Shown piece after piece: positions 1 through 7,451 of a stretch of 21,924 nt of DNA. Source of the DNA: an uncultured Lachnospiraceae bacterium. GTDB taxonomy: Bacteria > Bacillota > Clostridia > Lachnospirales > Lachnospiraceae. Location: the NCBI GenBank assembly GCA_910586095.1, contig CAJUHQ010000058.1:1-21924 (forward strand), read 5' to 3'. A program made the translations under genes and the position numbers. The notes under the pieces are model-generated. The model did no database searches, was not told where the DNA came from, and was given only the letters and a program-made list of their open reading frames with translations. The first letter of the stretch is position 1; each line of letters starts with the position of its first letter.

Positions 1-50
1 CAAAATCTGCCGGGGGCAACCTCGTGCCGGTTCAAGTCCGGCCACCGGCA
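1..50 (+). tRNA. tRNA-Leu (anticodon CAA), 3' half only
   Basis: This is the 3' part of a class II tRNA cut by the window edge. The first three bases are the anticodon CAA, followed by AA and the 3' anticodon stem TCTGC (6-10). A long variable arm (about 11-24) is built from GGGGGCAACCTC. The T arm GCCGG-TTCAAGT-CCGGC spans 26-42, and the 3' acceptor strand CACCGGC plus discriminator A ends at 50. The long variable arm and the anticodon position point to leucine. CCA is not encoded; TAAAAT follows directly. The 5' half lies outside the window, so the D arm and acceptor pairing cannot be checked. Confidence 0.93.
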
Positions 51-54
51 TAAA

Positions 55-86
55 ATAAACAGCTTGTACAAGCTGTTTATTTTTTT
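55..86 (+). terminator. Rho-independent terminator of the tRNA, probably bidirectional
   Basis: A perfect inverted repeat, ATAAACAGCTT-GTAC-AAGCTGTTTAT, lies five bases after the tRNA and is followed by six T on the plus strand. On the minus strand the same stem is followed by an AT-rich tract, so it can also stop transcription coming from the purine genes on the right, which converge on this point. Confidence 0.85.
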
Positions 87-93
87 ATGTATA

Positions 94-167
94 CGAGTGT
101 CATAGGAAAATAGTCAGCAGGGCTGGCAGACACTCGACTACGTGTAGGGAAAGTAACCTTCCCCTAC
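94..167. other. Two stem-loops between convergent transcripts
   Basis: An 8-base inverted repeat CGAGTGTC (94-101) / GACACTCG (129-136) is followed by a second hairpin, GTAGGGAAAG (144-153) / CTTCCCCTAC (158-167), with one mismatch and a 4-base loop. The second lies about 15 bases past the stop of the minus-strand AICAR transformylase gene but has no U-tract on that strand. It may stabilise the 3' end of that mRNA, with termination at the hairpin at 55-86. Confidence 0.5.
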
Positions 168-181
168 GCAATTTACTATTT

Positions 182-1357
182 TTAATGATGAAACAGTCGA
201 ATACCAGTAAAACACATTGCAATTTGATACTTATTGCAAGTCTCTATCACATTATCATCGCGAATAGAACCTCCTGGTTGTGCTATATACTGTACTCCGC
301 TTCTATGTGCTCTCTCCACATTGTCCCCAAATGGAAAGAATGCATCTGAGCCAAGTGCTACATCTTTCATCTGATCGAGCCACGCACGTCTTTCTTCTCT
401 TGTGAGAACCTCTGGCTTTTCTGTAAAGAACTGTTCCCACACTCCATCTGCAAGCACATCCATATAATCATCGCTCATATACACATCAATTGTATTATCT
501 CTGTCTGCGCGTCCAATCTTTTCTTTGAATGGAAGCTGAAGTACCTTGGGATGCTGGCGAAGGAACCAATTATCTGCCTTATTGCCTGCAAGCCGTGTAC
601 AGTGAATTCGGGACTGTTGTCCTGCGCCAATTCCAATTGCCTGTCCATTCTTTACATAACAAACTGAATTGGACTGTGTATACTTTAAAGTAATCATCGC
701 GATAGCCAAATCCATCTTTGCCTGTTCTGGAATATCTTTGTTCTCTGTGACAATATTAGAGAACAATGCCTCATCAATCACTAACTCATTTCTTCCCTGC
801 TCAAATACGATTCCATATACTTCCTTAGTTTCTATTGGTTCTGGCACATAGTCTGAATCAATTTTGATTATTGCATAGTTACCTTTTTTCTTTGCCTTCA
901 AAATCTCAAGTGCCTCCGGTTCATATCCTGGAGCTATAATTCCATCAGATACCTCGCGCTTAATCAAATTTGCTGTGCTCACATCACACACATCTGACAA
1001 GGAGATAAAATCGCCAAAAGAAGACATTCTATCTGCTCCTCGCGCTCTTGCATAGGCACTTGCAAGCCCTGAAAGTTCTCCCATATCTTCCACCCAATAA
1101 ATTTTTCGCTCAATTTCATTTAGAGGAAGCCCTACTGCTGCTCCTGCTGGAGAGACATGCTTAAAAGACGTTGCCGCCGGAAGGCCTGTAGCGTTCTTTA
1201 ACTCTTTTACAAGCTGCCAACCATTTAGCGCATCCAAAAAATTAATATATCCTGGTTTTCCATTTAATACTTCGATTGGAAGATTACCAGATTTCATATA
1301 GATTTTGGAAGGTTTCTGATTTGGATTGCAGCCATATTTTAATTCTAATTCTTTCAT
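182..1357 (-). CDS. purH: Standalone AICAR formyltransferase (PurH C-terminal domain only)
   Basis: This 391-residue protein corresponds to the AICAR transformylase part of PurH, which moves a formyl group from 10-formyl-THF to AICAR in the ninth step of de novo purine synthesis. It begins with LKYGCNPNQKPSK, typical of the transformylase start, and has the catalytic Lys-His pair in TSFKHVSPAGAA (K66, H67). Bifunctional PurH is about 510 residues with an N-terminal cyclohydrolase domain; that domain is missing here, and the start is natural because GGAGG lies 12 bases before the ATG. The missing activity is probably supplied by the PurO-like gene immediately upstream (49-base gap, same strand), so the pair rebuilds the two-step conversion of AICAR to IMP. 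The enzyme is cytoplasmic. Family assignment is firm; the split arrangement is seen in the sequence, and the division of labour is inferred. Confidence 0.93.
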   Translation of the reverse strand: MKELELKYGCNPNQKPSKIYMKSGNLPIEVLNGKPGYINFLDALNGWQLVKELKNATGLPAATSFKHVSPAGAAVGLPLNEIERKIYWVEDMGELSGLASAYARARGADRMSSFGDFISLSDVCDVSTANLIKREVSDGIIAPGYEPEALEILKAKKKGNYAIIKIDSDYVPEPIETKEVYGIVFEQGRNELVIDEALFSNIVTENKDIPEQAKMDLAIAMITLKYTQSNSVCYVKNGQAIGIGAGQQSRIHCTRLAGNKADNWFLRQHPKVLQLPFKEKIGRADRDNTIDVYMSDDYMDVLADGVWEQFFTEKPEVLTREERRAWLDQMKDVALGSDAFFPFGDNVERAHRSGVQYIAQPGGSIRDDNVIETCNKYQIAMCFTGIRLFHH

Positions 1358-1406
1358 ACTTATATCGATCCTCCATTCCTACAAGCACTGACATTTACCA
1401 ATTGAA

Positions 1407-2120
1407 TTATACATTTTTGTTGTAAATTTTGGACTCATACACCCCTGTTTCTATATCAATAAAGCGAACAAAAAGTGATACTTTGTTGTCTACATTTAAG
1501 CTTTCCCACACAAGATTGCCAAATGTGTCCATATCATTGGGAATACGCACTAATTTGGGTTCACCTTCAAAGCTTGGAAGCGGATTTCCATCTCCCATAT
1601 ATGTATGAATAAAATGTCCTTCTCCCGCCACTGGATTCTCATAAGCGAATGTGTAGCGATTGCATGCACTAGGATCGCCATTGTTGCTCTTTAGGATAGA
1701 CATTGCGTAATTATACTGCCCTTGTTCTATATGAAGAATACCTGAAATTCGCGGAGTATAATTGGGTGCGTCTGGTTCAAATTCCCTTGTGCGAAGTGCC
1801 TGCTCAAAGGTCATCTGCTTGTCCATTTTCTCATAGATTGTATCAGTCTGATCTCCATTGGTGACAATAGTTTTGTTGCCAAGAACACGTACAGGCGCAT
1901 AAATAATCAAACTAGGATCACTTAGTTTAGAAGGATCAAATGCCTGTGTGCGAATTCCTTCTTTGTCTTCGACAAAGATACGATTTCGGCTATTCTCACT
2001 TCTGCCCATAATAAAATACGCAATCGCTGCCTTTGTGCCATCCTCTGTTTTTCCAATAACAATCCCTCTACCTGGATAAGCATTTTCTTTCAGTTCTTGT
2101 TCCAATGATCGCATCTGCAT
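1407..2120 (-). CDS. purO: PurO-type IMP cyclohydrolase
   Basis: The 237-residue product resembles the archaeal-type PurO IMP cyclohydrolase family (COG3363), which closes the ring of FAICAR to IMP and is unrelated to the PurH cyclohydrolase domain. Recognisable segments are YPGRGIVIGKTEDG near the N-terminus, YFIMGRSENSRNRIF, and a mid-protein NYTPRISG stretch. The frame is open upstream to 2213, but that extension overlaps the promoter and looks non-coding. The chosen ATG at 2120 has GGAGG seven bases upstream; the ATG two codons later (2114) has AGGAG seven bases upstream and is equally possible. It is first in a two-gene unit with the AICAR transformylase. Family assignment comes from motif recognition; activity is inferred from the neighbour. 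Confidence 0.82.
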   Translation of the reverse strand: MQMRSLEQELKENAYPGRGIVIGKTEDGTKAAIAYFIMGRSENSRNRIFVEDKEGIRTQAFDPSKLSDPSLIIYAPVRVLGNKTIVTNGDQTDTIYEKMDKQMTFEQALRTREFEPDAPNYTPRISGILHIEQGQYNYAMSILKSNNGDPSACNRYTFAYENPVAGEGHFIHTYMGDGNPLPSFEGEPKLVRIPNDMDTFGNLVWESLNVDNKVSLFVRFIDIETGVYESKIYNKNV

Positions 2121-2165
2121 TCTCCTACCTCCGTTTTTGCAAAAATAATATTCTATACAATTTAC

Positions 2166-2196
2166 ATTATACATATTTTTTGATTGATTGCAATCA
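2166..2196 (-). promoter_or_regulatory. Promoter of the purO-purH unit
   Basis: On the minus strand TTGCAA (2188-2193) is separated by 16 bases from TATAAT (2166-2171), giving a sigma-A type promoter with a start near 2158 and a leader of about 40 bases to the ATG at 2120. The -35 box sits inside a perfect 12-base palindrome TGATTGCAATCA (2185-2196), a candidate operator. No purine riboswitch fold was seen in this short leader. Confidence 0.6.
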
Positions 2197-2324
2197 CTAT
2201 CCTGGTTTTGCAAAAACTGCTTTACTGCTTTAACTATGAAGGTCTTCGACTTTCATAATATGGATGGCCATACGGCAGATTGAGTATGATGTGCGTTTAT
2301 TATAGGAATCCTATGAACTCTTTT

Positions 2325-3578
2325 TTAGATTCCTGCATATGCATACCACACTGCTGCTTGTACTACCATATTATGCTGTAGCCATATTTTTGGATATTGA
2401 TCGGGAGGTAGCGGACATGCAACATTGCCTGTTTCCAGCGTAATAGATCGAACAGGAGTTTCTCCGCTATAGATCCAATCAAGATAACTGCCTGATGCAC
2501 TTCCACGTCCCATTCTTTTATAAGGAACAAAGGAAAGCATATATGTAGAGAACTCTCTATTGATTGCAGTATATTTGCTCTCAGAAGTATCCCAGTATGC
2601 AACTTCACCCATAGAATGATAATTGATAATGATAGAGGGCTGGTACAATAGCGTGACCGCTCCTAACGATAACGATTCGGGCTCCGACAAAGGAAATTCT
2701 CCTGCATATCCTGCATAAGAAGGCTGTGAAACAGTTCCGTCAAACACAAAACCAACTGGAAAATTTTTATTTAAATCTACTCCACGGGCATTGGCTTTCC
2801 ATCTTGCAAGATATCTTTCATAAGAACTTTTTGTGCGTCGCATGGCACTATCATAGGCATAACAAGCGCGTACTATCTCTACCAATTCTGATGAGCGCAG
2901 CGCACTTTCTCCAAATTGACTGATTGCAATCCCATCTGGATTGACCATAGGAATAATATGAACAGCCACTGAGGAAAACAATTCACGATAGCTCTGATTA
3001 TGGTAATAACCTGTGTCATAATAATCTAGACATTGTTCAAGCTGTTCCATCACCAGCAATGTATTGATGTATTCGCGTGCATGAAGACCTGCATGAATCA
3101 AAATATGCTTGGAGGCATTTTCATTGCCAATTGTCAGTGTGTACAAATTTCGTCCATCGGCAGATGTACCTGCGGTGTCCACACGAAGCAGAGTCGGATA
3201 CTTAGCATATAAGAGCAAAATATCCTCCTCCATCTCTTCGTAAGTATAGATATCATAATCATATACAATTGCATCGAGCTTCTTAAGATATTTCACATCT
3301 GTATACCCTTCAATTTCTGTGCCATATATGCGTATCTTTACAAGAGAATCTAGTGGCCCTAGTACAATCTGGACATACGTATCATCACAAAGTATGGCGA
3401 TAGGCGTTAACAAGGCGGGCTCTTGATAAATCGGAAGTCCTTGCTCTGAAAAGCGAACATAGTAAACTGGAAGCGATGTCTCTTCGGCCGCCTTTACTAC
3501 ATTTAGCGAAAGCCCATCAACGAACATCAAAAATAATAGTATAATCGCCGCATAAATACTCTTTCTTAAAAATTTCAT
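2325..3578 (-). CDS. Secreted M14-family zinc carboxypeptidase
   Basis: The 417-residue protein starts with a signal peptide (KFLRKS, then a hydrophobic core at about 8-26 and an Ala-rich end near VKAAEE). Residues 38-98 resemble an SH3-like domain (YYVRFSEQGLPIYQEP...). An M14 peptidase domain follows from about 110 to the end. Zinc ligands fit H166 and E169 in HAREY and H321 in NYHSMG; substrate-carboxylate residues fit RGVDLNKNF (R265, N270), and the catalytic glutamate fits E382 in LETGN. Such enzymes trim peptides, including cell-wall peptides with diamino acids, outside the membrane. AGGGG lies nine bases before the ATG. It is preceded by a 321-base structured gap and followed by a purine operon, so it is probably a single-gene unit. 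The substrate cannot be told from the sequence. Confidence 0.88.
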   Translation of the reverse strand: MKFLRKSIYAAIILLFLMFVDGLSLNVVKAAEETSLPVYYVRFSEQGLPIYQEPALLTPIAILCDDTYVQIVLGPLDSLVKIRIYGTEIEGYTDVKYLKKLDAIVYDYDIYTYEEMEEDILLLYAKYPTLLRVDTAGTSADGRNLYTLTIGNENASKHILIHAGLHAREYINTLLVMEQLEQCLDYYDTGYYHNQSYRELFSSVAVHIIPMVNPDGIAISQFGESALRSSELVEIVRACYAYDSAMRRTKSSYERYLARWKANARGVDLNKNFPVGFVFDGTVSQPSYAGYAGEFPLSEPESLSLGAVTLLYQPSIIINYHSMGEVAYWDTSESKYTAINREFSTYMLSFVPYKRMGRGSASGSYLDWIYSGETPVRSITLETGNVACPLPPDQYPKIWLQHNMVVQAAVWYAYAGI

Positions 3579-3645
3579 TGTACATTACCCCTTCAATCAT
3601 TTGTTACAAATCCCCTTATAATCTGTACTTTTTGACATTCTAACT

Positions 3646-3750
3646 CCCATGTCGCATCAAAGCTGCGACTCCATGGGCGTGGAGTTTCTCTGCGAAACAG
3701 CCTCTGCTGTGAGCAAAAACTGCCACAGGCAGTTAGAAACTCTTCTCACA
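3646..3750. other. Cluster of stem-loops upstream of the carboxypeptidase
   Basis: Several nested pairings are visible: CCCATGTCGCA (3646-3656) with TGCGA plus CATGGG (3664-3677, three-base bulge); GAGTTTCT (3682-3689) with AGAAACTC (3735-3742), enclosing the perfect hairpin AACTGCC-ACA-GGCAGTT (3718-3734). The block has no coding potential that I can support. On the minus strand it falls in the untranslated region before the carboxypeptidase. It may be a structured leader or part of an interspersed repeat together with the element at 3752-3879. Confidence 0.5.
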
Positions 3751-3751
3751 T

Positions 3752-3879
3752 GTTACTATTCAGCCATACCCATTTCATGTCGGGCGTCCGCCCTATAAAA
3801 TCGAATATACAAAATGCCTTATGCGAGCAAGCTCCCAACAACATTTTGTATATTCAATTTTGCATGGCTGAACTGTTAC
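3752..3879. mobile_element. MITE-like inverted-repeat element (candidate)
   Basis: A 128-base segment has imperfect terminal inverted repeats (GTTACTATTCAGCCAT at 3752-3767 against ATGGCTGAACTGTTAC at 3864-3879; 13 of 16 pair). It also has a perfect 14-base inner inverted repeat (GAATATACAAAATG at 3803-3816 with 3842-3855) and small GC hairpins (GGGCG-TC-CGCCC at 3782-3793; GAGC-AA-GCTC at 3825-3834). The 7-base word TCTCACA occurs on both sides (3744-3750 and 3880-3886), like a target-site duplication. It has no transposase. It could instead be a structured RNA or a long extragenic hairpin repeat. Confidence 0.45.
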
Positions 3880-3899
3880 TCTCACACTAACATCCACAA

Positions 3900-5675
3900 T
3901 CAAATATTTTGTTTATTGCTCAAATATCGAATACATACCCCATTTGTGTGTAACACATCTCCTTCAAGCCTGATAGAAAACAAAATTTTACTATCTTTGT
4001 CCTTAACAATCTCCAAATCCTCCTCACTGCTGTTTACAATTACCTCTAATGTCTCGCCCCATCCCATTTTTTGGAATTGAATCACACGGGGATTGGCATA
4101 ATCTGCTGGAAAATGGAAGTTTCTCTCACGCATGAGTTTTTCCTCTTTCCTTAACTTAATTAACTGTTTTGTCCTAGAAATCTGTTCATTGTATTTTCCC
4201 TGTTCAATGTCTTCCCACGGCATACAACGGCGGCAATCGGGATCAAATCCTCCCTCCATTCCAATCTCTGTACCATAATAAATACAAGTTGTTCCTGGCA
4301 TTGTAAACAATAAGGCAATCAGACAATTATATTCATCTAATCCATTCACTACACTTCTAAGGCGAATCGTATCATGAGAATCGAGCAGATTAAACAACAC
4401 ATCATTAGTCTGATTCATATAATTGGTATAGCAGCGATTAATCATAAACTCAAAGTCCTCACCTGTGAGACTCTTGTCTATAAAAAAGTCTTTTATACTA
4501 CTCCCTAGCGGATAATTCATAACAGAATCATACTCGTCACCGCGAAGCCATAAAATAGCATCGTGCCAGATCTCTCCTAAAATATAAATATCTGGCTTTA
4601 GTTCTTTTAATGCTGTTCGCAACTCTTTACAAAATACATGAGACACTTCATTGGCTACATCGAGGCGTATACCATCCACATCATATTTTTTCACCCAGCC
4701 ACACGCTACATCAATCAAATATTTACGCACATCTTTATTGTTAGTATTGAGCTTTGGCATTGCATCACAAAATGCAAATGTATAAAGCTGCTTTTTCTTT
4801 GCCGCATCCCATTGATTTGACAAAGGCCATTCATTAATCATAAACCAATCAAAATAGACCGAATCACGTCCATTGGTCAAAACATCCTGCCACGGCTTGA
4901 AAAAATATCCAGCATGGTTAAAAACAGCATCTAACATAACGCGGATACCGCGCTGATGCGCTTCTGTTACAAAATTTCTCATCTCCTCGTCATCGCCAAA
5001 ATGTGGATCAATTTTTTCATAGTCGGTGGTATCATATTTATGGTTTGAGGGTGCCTCGTTAATCGGAGTTGTATAAATACCCGTTATCCCTAACTCTTTG
5101 AGATAATCCAATTTTTTTCTCATTCCTTTTATATCGCCGCCATAAAAATCTCTATGTTTGATACCTGTCTCGTACTTCCACTCCTTAACATGCTCTGGAT
5201 TGCGCGATGGATCTCCATTGCAAAATCTTTCAGGAAAGATTTGATACCATACTGTCTCGTTCACCCAGTCAGGTACTTTATTGATATCGATTGGATTCAT
5301 CCACGGAAACGTAAAACACTGCCTACTACGCCCTTTGATATGCATCTGTCCATCGCTTACAAATCCATCCTCAAAATAATACCAACGCTCAGAATCTGTC
5401 ACCAGCTCAAAATAATATTTGAGTCTCTTATAATCTGGTTGTATTGTGGTCGTCCACCAAAGCTGATATTTCAGACGCTTTTTAAATGGAATAGGCGCTT
5501 TATCCCCTGTCCATTCCTCCCCTCCTCCAAGAATACCATTGGAAAATGGATCTCCATATACAATATTGACTTCCTTTACATCATATCCTGTTTTGATGTT
5601 GATAATAAGCTGATTTTCATCCAGCATATAACTGTAATTATCAACGGCTCTGTGATAAACGGCTGCAAATTCCAT
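3900..5675 (-). CDS. GH13 cyclomaltodextrinase / neopullulanase
   Basis: The 591-residue protein has an N-terminal CBM34-like beta domain (about 1-120) followed by a GH13 alpha-amylase barrel beginning at VWYQIFPERF (142-151). All four GH13 regions are visible: DAVFNH (249-254), GIRLDVANE with nucleophile D339, ILGEIW with acid/base E368, and LLDSHDT with D435. The CBM34 fusion, the DVANE version of region II and the length fit the cyclomaltodextrinase/neopullulanase/maltogenic amylase group, which cuts cyclodextrins, pullulan or maltodextrins. There is no signal peptide, so it acts in the cytoplasm on imported oligosaccharides. No transporter is adjacent. A promoter and a LacI/CcpA-type palindrome lie in the long leader, suggesting sugar control. 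The ribosome site is weak (AAAGGGATAGG, 7-13 bases upstream). Confidence 0.92.
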   Translation of the reverse strand: MEFAAVYHRAVDNYSYMLDENQLIINIKTGYDVKEVNIVYGDPFSNGILGGGEEWTGDKAPIPFKKRLKYQLWWTTTIQPDYKRLKYYFELVTDSERWYYFEDGFVSDGQMHIKGRSRQCFTFPWMNPIDINKVPDWVNETVWYQIFPERFCNGDPSRNPEHVKEWKYETGIKHRDFYGGDIKGMRKKLDYLKELGITGIYTTPINEAPSNHKYDTTDYEKIDPHFGDDEEMRNFVTEAHQRGIRVMLDAVFNHAGYFFKPWQDVLTNGRDSVYFDWFMINEWPLSNQWDAAKKKQLYTFAFCDAMPKLNTNNKDVRKYLIDVACGWVKKYDVDGIRLDVANEVSHVFCKELRTALKELKPDIYILGEIWHDAILWLRGDEYDSVMNYPLGSSIKDFFIDKSLTGEDFEFMINRCYTNYMNQTNDVLFNLLDSHDTIRLRSVVNGLDEYNCLIALLFTMPGTTCIYYGTEIGMEGGFDPDCRRCMPWEDIEQGKYNEQISRTKQLIKLRKEEKLMRERNFHFPADYANPRVIQFQKMGWGETLEVIVNSSEEDLEIVKDKDSKILFSIRLEGDVLHTNGVCIRYLSNKQNI

Positions 5676-5811
5676 TGTTATACCTATCCCTTTCTACTAT
5701 GAAAATGTTGATATTAGTTTCACTTTTATCTCTTTTATATACAAAACCTCAAAAATGTTTTGCACATACCATCCACAATCTAGAAAAACTTCCTTTTGTA
5801 CATGTCCCCTT

Positions 5812-5829
5812 TTGGAAAACGTTTTCCAA
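5812..5829. promoter_or_regulatory. LacI/CcpA-type operator
   Basis: TTGGAAAACGTTTTCCAA is a perfect 18-base palindrome with the central CG typical of LacI-family operators and close to catabolite-responsive elements. It lies about 45-60 bases downstream of the predicted transcription start of the GH13 gene and about 140 bases before its ATG, where a bound repressor would act as a roadblock. The regulator could be CcpA or a MalR-like LacI protein; neither is encoded in this window. Confidence 0.7.
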
Positions 5830-5838
5830 TCAAGGTTT

Positions 5839-5875
5839 GGATAAGGCTCCCACTTCTATTGTGGAAGCCTTATCC
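5839..5875. other. Stem-loop at the 5' end of the GH13 leader
   Basis: GGATAAGGCTCCCAC (5839-5853) pairs with GTGGAAGCCTTATCC (5861-5875) with one mismatch and a 7-base loop. No T-tract follows on either strand, so it does not look like a terminator. It starts about where the predicted transcript starts, so it would form a 5'-terminal hairpin that may stabilise the mRNA. Confidence 0.55.
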
Positions 5876-5878
5876 ATT

Positions 5879-5907
5879 ATTATACAGAACACTTTGTGAA
5901 AATTCAA
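5879..5907 (-). promoter_or_regulatory. Promoter of the GH13 gene
   Basis: On the minus strand TTGAAT (5902-5907) and TATAAT (5879-5884) are separated by 17 bases, a strong sigma-A match. The start would be near 5872, giving a leader of about 200 bases containing the hairpin at 5839-5875 and the palindrome at 5812-5829. Confidence 0.68.
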
Positions 5908-5923
5908 GACGAAAATATGATTT

Positions 5924-6253
5924 CTACTTTCTCTTTTCGCAAAAGGGTTCCAGAATTGAATTTATATTATCCAACTTAGAATGTATATCTTTTAAAATGT
6001 AAGATACAATGATACAAGAAAGCATCGTATATTGACTGTTCATTGATGCCACATGTATAGTTTCATAGAAAAACTTCTCAACATAGTTCTCGTCATCCGC
6101 AAAAATTTTCTTTTATTTATCTAACCAATACTGTATCATCATCGTTTTGTTGTTGCCTGCTGCCACAATAACAGGATTTTTTAATGATTTTGAGAGTAGC
6201 AAGTTCTTTTAATTTTCACTCATACCTTTACTCTTAATTCCAAGTCCGTCATT
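5924..6253 (-). pseudogene. Decayed ORF of unknown family
   Basis: The 641-base gap between the GH13 and aldo/keto reductase genes holds no intact gene. One minus-strand frame stays protein-like across about 110 codons but carries two in-frame stops. It reads KNLLLSKSLKNPVIVAAG, NNKTMMIQYWLDK, a stop, then KKIFADDENYVEKFFYETIH and further helical sequence to FCEKRK and a stop at 5924. An earlier stop follows MSEN. The hydrophobic NPVIVAAG stretch recalls a nucleotide- or SIS-type beta strand, but I do not recognise the family. The promoter of the GH13 gene overlaps its end. It may be a gene remnant or chance; the 641-base gap itself favours decay. Confidence 0.33.
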
Positions 6254-6316
6254 CTAAGAGCCACTTTTTCCGATCATATATGAACCGTAACAATATTAAG
6301 TCACTTTTATTCATAA

Positions 6317-7345
6317 CTAAACAATTGTTCGTCCTGCCAAAACGTTCTCATAATCCTCTAAATTTTTCTCTAACAGTTTGGGTGTGTCTAGCCCATACGG
6401 ACATTTAGACGCACATTGTCCACAATGAATACATTCTTTGATCTTTGCCATCTGGGCTTGCCATTCTTCGCCTAGCCAGCCTTTAGACGGTGAGCGCCGT
6501 AAAAGCTGAGATGTACGCGCGCAATTATTGATCTGAATTCCCTTCGGGCATGGCATACAATATCCACAGCCACGACAAAATGCACCTGCTAGCTCCTTTC
6601 GATCCTTCTCATAATCAGCCTTCATCTGTGCATCAAACTCTGGCATCTTCTCCTGATACGATAAAAATTGTGCAAGTTCTTCCTCTTTTTGTACGCCCCA
6701 CAATGGAAGTACTGCTCTATGCTGACAGGCAAACCAATAGCAAAGTTTCGCATTGGTGAGCAGTCCACCAGCCAATCCCTTCATTCCCAAAAATCCCATA
6801 CCTGCCTTCTCACATTTCTCGACAAGCGCAATTTCTTTTTCAGATGAGATATAGGCAAACGGAAACTGCAATGTCTCATACAATCCACTCTCAATCGCTT
6901 CTTCTGCCACATGAAGTAAATGTGCTGTTATCCCAATATGTTTAATTTTTCCTTCTTTTTTTGCCTTGAGAACGGCATCATAGACACCATCCTCCTCCCC
7001 AGGACGAAAACATTTTGGCGCACAGTGAAGTTGATAAATATCAACATATTCTGTCTTTAGCAGATTTAGCGAAGTTTCTAGATCGGCAAGTACTTCCTTT
7101 CCTGTCTTAGCCGCTGTTTTGGTCGCAATATAATAGCTATCTCTCTCTACTTTTTCTAATGCTATGCCAAGTTTTTGTTCACTGTCACTGTATGCGCGCG
7201 CTGTGTCAAAAAAGTTTACGCCACCACGAAGCGCCATATGAATCAACTGCACTGCCTGATCGATATCAATACGCTGAATTGGCAATGCACCAAACCCATT
7301 TTTATTTGCTACTATTCCTGTGTCTCCCAACCGAACTGTTATCAT
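6317..7345 (-). CDS. Aldo/keto reductase with two C-terminal 4Fe-4S motifs
   Basis: The 342-residue protein has an AKR barrel (about 1-240) with the family tetrad: D47 and Y52 in FFDTARAYSDSE, K76 in IATKTA, and H107 in YQLH. A ferredoxin-like tail follows with CRGCGYCMPCP (C257, C260, C263, C266) and CIHCGQCASKCP (C305, C308, C311, C315). This fusion is common in anaerobes, where the clusters may let the enzyme exchange electrons with ferredoxin rather than, or as well as, NAD(P)H. The substrate is unknown. A TetR-type regulator gene lies 106 bases upstream on the same strand, suggesting co-transcription or local control. The start ATG follows AGGTGTAGGATT. No terminator is evident after the stop. 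It is cytoplasmic. Confidence 0.92.
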   Translation of the reverse strand: MITVRLGDTGIVANKNGFGALPIQRIDIDQAVQLIHMALRGGVNFFDTARAYSDSEQKLGIALEKVERDSYYIATKTAAKTGKEVLADLETSLNLLKTEYVDIYQLHCAPKCFRPGEEDGVYDAVLKAKKEGKIKHIGITAHLLHVAEEAIESGLYETLQFPFAYISSEKEIALVEKCEKAGMGFLGMKGLAGGLLTNAKLCYWFACQHRAVLPLWGVQKEEELAQFLSYQEKMPEFDAQMKADYEKDRKELAGAFCRGCGYCMPCPKGIQINNCARTSQLLRRSPSKGWLGEEWQAQMAKIKECIHCGQCASKCPYGLDTPKLLEKNLEDYENVLAGRTIV

Positions 7346-7451
7346 AATCCTACACCTTTTCTTTATTTATACTGCTGCTCTCTTGCAACCTGCAAATTTT
7401 TCCCGTCTGTTTCATTCAGTAAACCGTACTGCTCACGATTCACCAAGTCTA

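Noticed and set aside
1..50. Integration hotspot at the tRNA-Leu 3' end
   Set aside because: No integrase, attachment-site duplicate or other mobile gene follows; a terminator and housekeeping purine genes do.
2115..2213. Longer N-terminus of the PurO-like protein starting at 2213
   Set aside because: The extra 31 residues overlap the TATAAT/TTGCAA promoter and look unlike protein sequence, while GGAGG supports the start at 2120.
2120..2320. Purine or other riboswitch before the purO gene
   Set aside because: The predicted transcript starts near 2158, leaving only about 40 leader bases, and no purine aptamer core was found. The hairpin at 2235-2257 (TATGAAGGTC/GACTTTCATA) lies upstream of the promoter.
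5154..5702. Plus-strand ORF of 182 codons across the GH13 gene
   Set aside because: It lies antisense to a conserved enzyme, and its translation has the odd composition expected of a shadow frame.
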